From the NCBI GenBank assembly GCA_013824865.1, contig PNON01000009.1, positions 1 to 57,558 on the forward strand: a stretch of DNA of 57,558 bases. The letters run 5' to 3'. The position numbers and the translations under genes are program-made. The notes beneath the pieces are model-generated. The model worked only from the letters and a program-made list of their open reading frames with translations. It was not told the DNA's origin and did not search any database. Below are positions 52,918 to 57,558 of the stretch, one piece after another. The stretch's first letter is position 1, and the number at the start of each line of letters is the position of its first letter. The DNA is from Anaerolinea sp. (GTDB lineage: Bacteria; Chloroflexota; Anaerolineae; Anaerolineales; Anaerolineaceae).

Positions 52918-54240
52918 TTATCGCCTATGTCTGGTGTTTAGCATTCCCTCAGCTGTTCCTCCAAAAATGCCCGGTCCTAATTTGAAACCATTTGCTTCCA
53001 AGCGGACGGAAAACTGCGGGCGGATACCTGTGGGTTTCATCTCCCCAATTACTTTGCCCTCCGAAGTCACACCCGTCCGCTCATATTTAAAGATATCCGT
53101 TAACACAACCGTTTCAGCCTCCATCCCCACTACTTCTGTGACAGATACAATCTTACGTGAACCATCCCTCTCGCGGCTGATCTGGATGACGAGGTCGATG
53201 GCTGATGCAATTTGCTGTCGGACCACCTTCAAGGGGATTTCCAGCCCGGACATTAAGCACATCGTTTCCAATCTCGAGAGCGAATCCCGCGGAGAATTGG
53301 CGTGAAGGGTTGTAAGCGACCCATCATGGCCGGTATTTAACGCTTGCAGCATATCCATCGCTTCGCCACCACGGACCTCACCAATCACAATTCTGTCAGG
53401 TCGCATCCTCAATGAATTCCTTACCAGCTCCCTGACTGTTACTTCACCATGTCCATTTGCATCAGCAGGTTTGGTTTCCAACCGAACAACATGATCCTGT
53501 TGAAGGACTATTTCTGCTGCGTCTTCGATTGTTACGATCCGCTCATTCTCTGGAATAAAACTGGATAATGCATTTAACAAAGTTGTCTTTCCTGATCCAG
53601 TACCCCCGGAGATGATGATATTTAGCTTTGATACGACACACGCTCGGAAAAGATCTGCCATTGATCTGGTGAGTGACCCAAGCTCTATGAGCTGATTAAT
53701 TTGAAGCTTCCCTTTTTGGAACTTCCTGATGGTCAGCGATGGACCGTCGATAGCGACAGGAGGGATGATGGCATTCACTCTGGATCCATCTGGCAGACGG
53801 GCATCTACCATCGGGCTGTCAACATCCACCCGGCGTCCAAGGGGTTGAATAATTTTGTTAATAAGCCTTAAGATCTGAGCATCATCAGAAAATGTTATAT
53901 TGGTTTTACTGACGACCCCTTTGCGTTCTATGAAAACTTTATCCTTGCCATTTACCATGATTTCCGAGATGGTCGTATCATCCAGAAGAGGTTGGATCAC
54001 ATCAAAACCAAGGAATTCATCCAATAGGTCAGCGAAGAGTTGCTCTTTTGTTGGCAGGGGTAGGTTCAGTTTGGTACCATCATAAGCTGTGTTTAATAAG
54101 TTAGTTACAAATTGCTTCCGGTCGCTGGATGGCGGGATATTGGTCAATTGGGAAGATATATAATCAAAAAGGTACCGTTTTAACCTCTCCAGATTGGATA
54201 ATGTATTACCCTCCGAGGTTGTAGACGCAGATTGATTCAT
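52918..54240 (-). CDS. cpaF: CpaF/TadA-type secretion ATPase
   Basis: A 440-residue AAA-type ATPase of the type II/IV secretion superfamily. An N-terminal helical domain (about 15-90) is followed by ISEIMVNGKDKVFIER (91-106), Walker A GGTGSGKTT (212-220), the Asp box IVTIEDAAEI, the Walker B region RPDRIVIGEVRGGEAMDML and the His box TLHANSP. It normally powers Tad/Flp pilus assembly, but no tadB, tadC or pilin gene is visible. The last about 60 residues (KYERTGVTSEGKVIGEMKPT and on) are the CpaF tail. GGAGG precedes the ATG; it starts 12 bases after the 93-residue gene. Confidence 0.92.
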   Translation of the reverse strand: MNQSASTTSEGNTLSNLERLKRYLFDYISSQLTNIPPSSDRKQFVTNLLNTAYDGTKLNLPLPTKEQLFADLLDEFLGFDVIQPLLDDTTISEIMVNGKDKVFIERKGVVSKTNITFSDDAQILRLINKIIQPLGRRVDVDSPMVDARLPDGSRVNAIIPPVAIDGPSLTIRKFQKGKLQINQLIELGSLTRSMADLFRACVVSKLNIIISGGTGSGKTTLLNALSSFIPENERIVTIEDAAEIVLQQDHVVRLETKPADANGHGEVTVRELVRNSLRMRPDRIVIGEVRGGEAMDMLQALNTGHDGSLTTLHANSPRDSLSRLETMCLMSGLEIPLKVVRQQIASAIDLVIQISRERDGSRKIVSVTEVVGMEAETVVLTDIFKYERTGVTSEGKVIGEMKPTGIRPQFSVRLEANGFKLGPGIFGGTAEGMLNTRHRR

Positions 54241-54252
54241 GGGATTATCCTC

Positions 54253-54534
54253 CTAAAGACCATCCGAAGGAATAATCCACACAACCTGGCTTTTATTCAC
54301 CGTGATAAAGCCACCCCTCGGGTGAATCGTTTCTCCTTGTGTGTTGCGGACTATCGCTTTGGTAATCGCTAGAAATGGTTCACTGCCATTTAACTCGTCA
54401 ATCAATCGGTTATCTGGTCTAACGTGTACTTCACCCTCGATTCTGTCGGTCAGAGTCTGGATGATGACCGGGATCGTATTTTTCGATATAACGTTGGTAA
54501 ATATTTTCCCTTTTTCATGAAAATTATCGAGCAT
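54253..54534 (-). CDS. Small conserved-looking protein of unknown function (93 aa)
   Basis: 93 residues, no signal or membrane segment. The run IEGEVHVRPDNRLIDELNGS then EPFLAITKAIV recalls small DUF6812-like proteins (a strand, RL-x-D-x-L, then a strand of hydrophobic residues), an uncertain match. GAGGAACT precedes the ATG. It sits between the histidine kinase and cpaF with short gaps (22 and 12 bases), so a role with one of them is plausible. Confidence 0.6.
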   Translation of the reverse strand: MLDNFHEKGKIFTNVISKNTIPVIIQTLTDRIEGEVHVRPDNRLIDELNGSEPFLAITKAIVRNTQGETIHPRGGFITVNKSQVVWIIPSDGL

Positions 54535-54556
54535 AGTTCCTCATTTCCAGTTCCAA

Positions 54557-55585
54557 TTAAACCATAGATGGTTTAAGTATAAACTCGAATCTGGTTTTTT
54601 CTCCTTGTTTTGAAGAAACAATTAAATCTGACCTGTGTGCTTGAATTATCTGACGAGCAAGCGTTAACCCGATACCAGTACCGCTATACTTACGGGCAGC
54701 ATTGCCATCCAGCTGGTGGAATGGTTCGAAGATTTCATTGAATTTATCTTCAGGAATACCAATCCCTGTATCTTCCACAGCCACCCGGATGTTTTCCCCT
54801 AAGGATTTTACCTCTATCAATACTTCCCCATGTTGTGGTGTAAATTTCAGTGCATTATCCACCAGCTGATGGACAACCCACATGATTTTTGGTTGGTCTA
54901 TCCTTACGACGGGTAAAATTTCATCAATAGAAAACTTTAAAGTGATCATATTCTCATGAGCCTTGGATTCATTTTGAGCCATGACAGCCTGAATAATTTC
55001 CGCAAAGTTTGCTGGCGCTAGTGATAAAGCTGAATTTCCTTTGGAAATCTGTGTGGTATTGATTAAATCATCAATCAATCTCTCAAGGCGTTCAGATGCC
55101 TTCTTAATGATGCCAATAGTTTCCTCCTGCTCGGGGTTGAGCGTACCCATCACCCCGGTCAACAGCAGCTCCTGGTATCCTTTGATGTGCGTCAGTGGGG
55201 TCCTAAGTTCATGTGAGATATTGGCGATAAAATTGGATTTTAACTGATCCAATTCGGAGAGTTTATTTAGCGCAGCCTGTAGCTCCTGAGTTCGTAAAAG
55301 AACCTTTCGCTCAAGAGACTGATTTGCTTCCTGAAGCGCATTTCTTAATTGCAGGATTTGTGTAGTAATTGCCTGATCTAGTGTTTTACGATCAATATAA
55401 CCATGATTGATCAGGATATCCCCGAGAAGCTCCGCCTTTCCCGCTTTTTTCAAGTCTCCTTGAATTGCCAGGGCTTGTTCTAATTGTGCAGATTGGATCA
55501 GATTATTTTCAACCAGAAAATCACCCAGTCGGGGAACGAGAACTTCGGGAGTTAATACAGGTAGCTCATCCATTTTTATGATCAT
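54557..55585 (-). CDS. Soluble histidine kinase with a tandem MshEN-like (GspE N-terminal) module
   Basis: 342 residues without membrane segments. Residues 19-42 (RLGDFLVENNLI to LEQALAIQ) and 53-76 (LLGDILINHGYI to LDQAITTQ) repeat the 24-residue motif RLGxxLxxxGxIxxxxLxxALxxQ of MshEN domains, which bind c-di-GMP in secretion ATPases. A coiled coil (about 78-118) follows. Then HisKA with the phospho-accepting His125 in SHELRTPLTHIKGY, and HATPase_c (VDNALKFTP, DTGIGIPEDKF, GTGIGLTLARQII). The input could be c-di-GMP (inference). No response regulator is adjacent. It overlaps the end of the 62-residue gene by 20 bases and precedes the 93-residue gene and cpaF. Confidence 0.85.
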   Translation of the reverse strand: MIIKMDELPVLTPEVLVPRLGDFLVENNLIQSAQLEQALAIQGDLKKAGKAELLGDILINHGYIDRKTLDQAITTQILQLRNALQEANQSLERKVLLRTQELQAALNKLSELDQLKSNFIANISHELRTPLTHIKGYQELLLTGVMGTLNPEQEETIGIIKKASERLERLIDDLINTTQISKGNSALSLAPANFAEIIQAVMAQNESKAHENMITLKFSIDEILPVVRIDQPKIMWVVHQLVDNALKFTPQHGEVLIEVKSLGENIRVAVEDTGIGIPEDKFNEIFEPFHQLDGNAARKYSGTGIGLTLARQIIQAHRSDLIVSSKQGEKTRFEFILKPSMV

Positions 55586-55754
55586 TCCATACCCATTTGC
55601 CTGCTACCATTGTAGCGGTGAATTCCAAAGCGGGCAATAGATTGACATTTAATGCAAATGGATCAATTTCACGATTGCATATAGCCACCTCAGAAGAGAT
55701 GGTTTTGCTCTTGAAGCCGGTAAAGAGTCTTATCTTGCGTACTCTCCGTGTCAT
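55566..55754 (-). CDS. Small protein of unknown function (62 aa) coupled to parB
   Basis: 62 residues; the start ATG overlaps the parB stop in the form ATGA and its stop overlaps the start of the histidine kinase gene. Basic N-terminus (MTRRVRKIRLFTGFKSK), hydrophobic middle (ALNVNLLPALEFTATMVAGK). No family recognised. The tight overlaps on both sides argue that it is translated, but comparison with relatives is needed to be sure. Confidence 0.45.
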   Translation of the reverse strand: MTRRVRKIRLFTGFKSKTISSEVAICNREIDPFALNVNLLPALEFTATMVAGKWVWNDHKNG

Positions 55755-56605
55755 TGATTTGTGATTTTATGGATGATTTCTTCCAATTCTTCATCCGAAT
55801 AAAATTTGATGATAACTGTGCCCCCTTTGGGTGTGTAATTCAAGCGCACCTTTGTCCCCAGGGAGTCTCTTAAGCGGTCTTCTATCTCTTGAACCTGTGC
55901 GGAATGTTCGGATTTCGTAGCGGGCTTCTTCTTCCGTCCCATCATCCCCTGCACCAGTTGTTCAGTCTGTCTCACATTCAAAGCTTTTTGAATGACCATC
56001 TCTGCGGCAGCGGTTTGTGCCTCGGGTGTTGGCAAAGCGAGCAGAACCCTGGCGTGTCCTTCACTGATATGTTCCTCACGCAAGAATTGCTTCACTTTTT
56101 CGGGTAGTTTCAATAACCGGAGACTATTGGTGATTGTGACCCGAGATTTGCCTACCTTTTTGGCTATTTCTTCATGGGAAAGAGAAAAATCATCCGTCAA
56201 CTGTCTGTATGCTTCCGCAGTTTCCAGTGGTGAGAGGTCCTCGCGCTGAACATTTTCAACCAACGACAACTCTAGTTGTTGCAGGTTATCTACATCGCGA
56301 ATGATTACTGGCACTGTTTCCAAACCAAGTAGTTTGGCAGCCATCAACCGGCGCTCTCCAGCAACCAGGTAATACTCTCCAGGAGTTTCTGCGGGTGAGA
56401 CGATCAAGGGTTGAATGATACCATTCTCCCGGATTGAATCCGCCAGCTCCCCAAGTTCTTCTTGTTTGAAAACGGAGCGCGGCTGGCGAGGGTTTGGCAG
56501 AATTAAACTGGTATCAATAAAATTATTCCCTTGGGTTGTATTTAATAACTCATCCCCGGGTATTAGCGCTGATAAGCCTTTTCCGAGGCCGGTGTGTCTA
56601 ACCAT
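55751..56605 (-). CDS. parB: Chromosome partitioning protein ParB
   Basis: 284 residues starting MVRHTGLGKGLSALIPGDEL. The CTP-binding ParB/Srx domain (about 35-125) contains LILPNPRQPRSVF and the GERR motif in LVAGERRLMAAKLLG. It is followed by the HTH domain (EIAKKVGKSRVTITNSLRLL) and a C-terminal dimerisation domain. It loads at parS sites and segregates the chromosome with ParA. The ATG at 56605 has a GGAGG site that overlaps the parA stop; longer in-frame starts would run through parA. No convincing parS was found in the window. Confidence 0.94.
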   Translation of the reverse strand: MVRHTGLGKGLSALIPGDELLNTTQGNNFIDTSLILPNPRQPRSVFKQEELGELADSIRENGIIQPLIVSPAETPGEYYLVAGERRLMAAKLLGLETVPVIIRDVDNLQQLELSLVENVQREDLSPLETAEAYRQLTDDFSLSHEEIAKKVGKSRVTITNSLRLLKLPEKVKQFLREEHISEGHARVLLALPTPEAQTAAAEMVIQKALNVRQTEQLVQGMMGRKKKPATKSEHSAQVQEIEDRLRDSLGTKVRLNYTPKGGTVIIKFYSDEELEEIIHKITNQ

Positions 56606-56606
56606 A

Positions 56607-57416
56607 TCACCCTCCATCCTGGTTTGGAATTGCTGACAGCACCGGTTGGATGCCGTCTTGCTGCAGCAACTCCAACACAAGTGACGAATATGCGCGTGCT
56701 GATGACGAGTCGGGTGCATACGCTGAAATGGGCAGACCATAAGAGGGCGCTTCAGCCAGACGTACACTTCGGGGAATGATCGAACCAAAGACTTTATTTG
56801 GGAAGACCCGCTTAACCTCAGACACAACATCCGAGCTAAGCTTGGTGCGGCTATCAAACATCGTCATCACTACCCCCCGAATGGTGAGCTCAGGAAATAA
56901 TGAGGCTTGCACTTTTCTAATTGTTTGCGTAAGCTGCCCTAATCCTTCCAGTGATAAATACTCACACTGGACAGGGATGATCAATCCATTGCGTGCAGCG
57001 ATTAAGCCATTTAATGTCAATAGACCCAGTGAAGGCGGGCAATCCACAAGGATGTAATCATAGCGATCCTGGATACTTTGGATCAATTGAGTCAACCGTT
57101 TCTCTCGCTTCTCCAGACCCACCAGTTCAATTTCTGCGCCAGCCAGTGCAGAGGATGATGGTAACAGAGAGATTTTCAATTTCTGGTTGAAAAGGATGGC
57201 TGTAGATGGAGATATCTGACCAACCAGACACTGGTATGTTCCTGATTTCACCTGGTATTTGTCAATTCCAAGGCAGGATGTAGCATTTGCCTGTGGATCT
57301 ATATCTACGAGAAGTACCTTTTGCCCGTAGATGGCCAGGTACGCACCCAGGTTGATGGCAGTCGTGGTTTTACCTACACCGCCTTTTTGGTTGACGAGAG
57401 TGTAGATGCGTGCCAT
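56607..57416 (-). CDS. parA: Chromosome partitioning ATPase ParA (Soj)
   Basis: 269 residues. The deviant Walker A motif KGGVGKTTT (11-19) contains the signature lysine, followed by LLVDIDPQANATS (35-47) and ILVDCPPSLGLLTLNGL. It forms an ATP-dependent gradient on DNA for ParB-parS complexes. The stop lies just before the parB start, and a carbohydrate-kinase gene ends 12 bases upstream, so the partition genes seem to be in a longer transcription unit. Confidence 0.95.
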   Translation of the reverse strand: MARIYTLVNQKGGVGKTTTAINLGAYLAIYGQKVLLVDIDPQANATSCLGIDKYQVKSGTYQCLVGQISPSTAILFNQKLKISLLPSSSALAGAEIELVGLEKREKRLTQLIQSIQDRYDYILVDCPPSLGLLTLNGLIAARNGLIIPVQCEYLSLEGLGQLTQTIRKVQASLFPELTIRGVVMTMFDSRTKLSSDVVSEVKRVFPNKVFGSIIPRSVRLAEAPSYGLPISAYAPDSSSARAYSSLVLELLQQDGIQPVLSAIPNQDGG

Positions 57417-57428
57417 ACGGTTTCCCTT

Positions 57429-57558
57429 TTAAAGGACCTCCAATAAGCAGGATTTGATTTCTTCGCGTGTGGGAACCCCTTGCATTCCGGGTCGTAAAAC
57501 GGAGCGGGCGGCCAGTTGGGTTGCAAAGCGAGCAGACTCCCATGGGTCGCGTGTATTT
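57429..57558 (-). CDS. C-terminal fragment of a PfkB-family carbohydrate kinase
   Basis: The last 42 residues of a minus-strand gene that begins beyond the right edge, containing DPWESARFATQLAARSVLRP and GVPTREEI. This is the characteristic end of ribokinase/PfkB-type sugar kinases, after the ATP-binding loop. It precedes parA by 12 bases. Confidence 0.7.
   Translation of the reverse strand, partial: NTRDPWESARFATQLAARSVLRPGMQGVPTREEIKSCLLEVL

Noticed and set aside
56606-56857. Longer ParB starting inside parA
   Set aside because: The extension is Cys/His/Arg-rich, unlike ParB, and overlaps parA in another frame; the ATG at 56605 has a good ribosome site and the conserved GLGKGLSALI start.

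Overview
The window looks like one stretch of a bacterial chromosome of moderate GC content from the phylum Chloroflexota, probably class Anaerolineae. This is inferred from gene content: a single-chain GlyA-GcvT fusion, a single-chain SEDS/penicillin-binding protein fusion downstream of two FHA genes, a T-box-controlled eukaryote-like IleS, TatA/TatB/TatC with split TrkA-type proteins, LamG-like lipoproteins, and no sign of outer-membrane assembly genes. No rRNA, tRNA or CRISPR array was seen. Most of the window is dense housekeeping sequence. The only clearly accessory stretch is about 21.8-23.9 kb.

Layout. 0-11.6 kb holds a lipoate/octanoyl ligase, a TGS-uridine-kinase-like protein, a PLP aminotransferase in an operon with the GlyA-GcvT fusion, a CorA transporter, an RNA methyltransferase-like protein, a PatB-like C-S lyase and a YdcF-like membrane protein. 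11.6-16.8 kb holds a cold-shock protein, a lipoprotein overlapping mtaB, tatA-tatB-tatC and two RCK proteins. 16.8-21.8 kb is the ribosome/membrane-biogenesis operon rpmH-rnpA-yidD-(beta-propeller lipoprotein)-yidC-jag, then a pyrimidine-nucleoside phosphorylase. dnaA is not upstream of rpmH. 21.8-23.9 kb is an AT-rich island: a zinc-ribbon membrane protein, a frameshifted REP-associated transposase between inverted REP palindromes, an exact 24-bp copy of the phosphorylase gene end, and a palindrome cluster.

23.9-36.3 kb holds an Fe-S protein; a T-box, ileS, lspA, rluD and threonine aldolase; purine nucleoside phosphorylase; a membrane Ig-like protein; a GNAT; a 7TM-GAF-HTH-like sensor; and an S1-domain protein. 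36.3-42.2 kb holds ftsK, a CDP-alcohol phosphatidyltransferase, lgt, an HNH protein and tyrS. 42.2-48.6 kb is a minus-strand run PHP-ybaK-fhaA-fhaB-mtnP-SEDS/PBP, which resembles the actinobacterial fhaA-fhaB-pstP-rodA-pbpA cluster with mtnP in place of pstP. 48.6-52.9 kb holds secG, an orphan peptide-binding protein, a PduO-type cobalamin adenosyltransferase, a DsbA-like protein and a GNAT. 52.9-57.6 kb is a tightly packed minus-strand run (pfkB fragment)-parA-parB-62 aa protein-MshEN/histidine kinase-93 aa protein-cpaF.

The most interesting points are: (i) the SEDS-PBP fusion keeps the SEDS catalytic Asp but seems to have lost the transpeptidase SxxK and KTG residues; (ii) the soluble histidine kinase begins with two motifs like those of c-di-GMP-binding MshEN domains and lies between parAB and cpaF; (iii) the GlyA-GcvT fusion has an uncharacterised central region and a structured leader; (iv) the transposase is broken at a run of nine G next to a 24-bp direct repeat.
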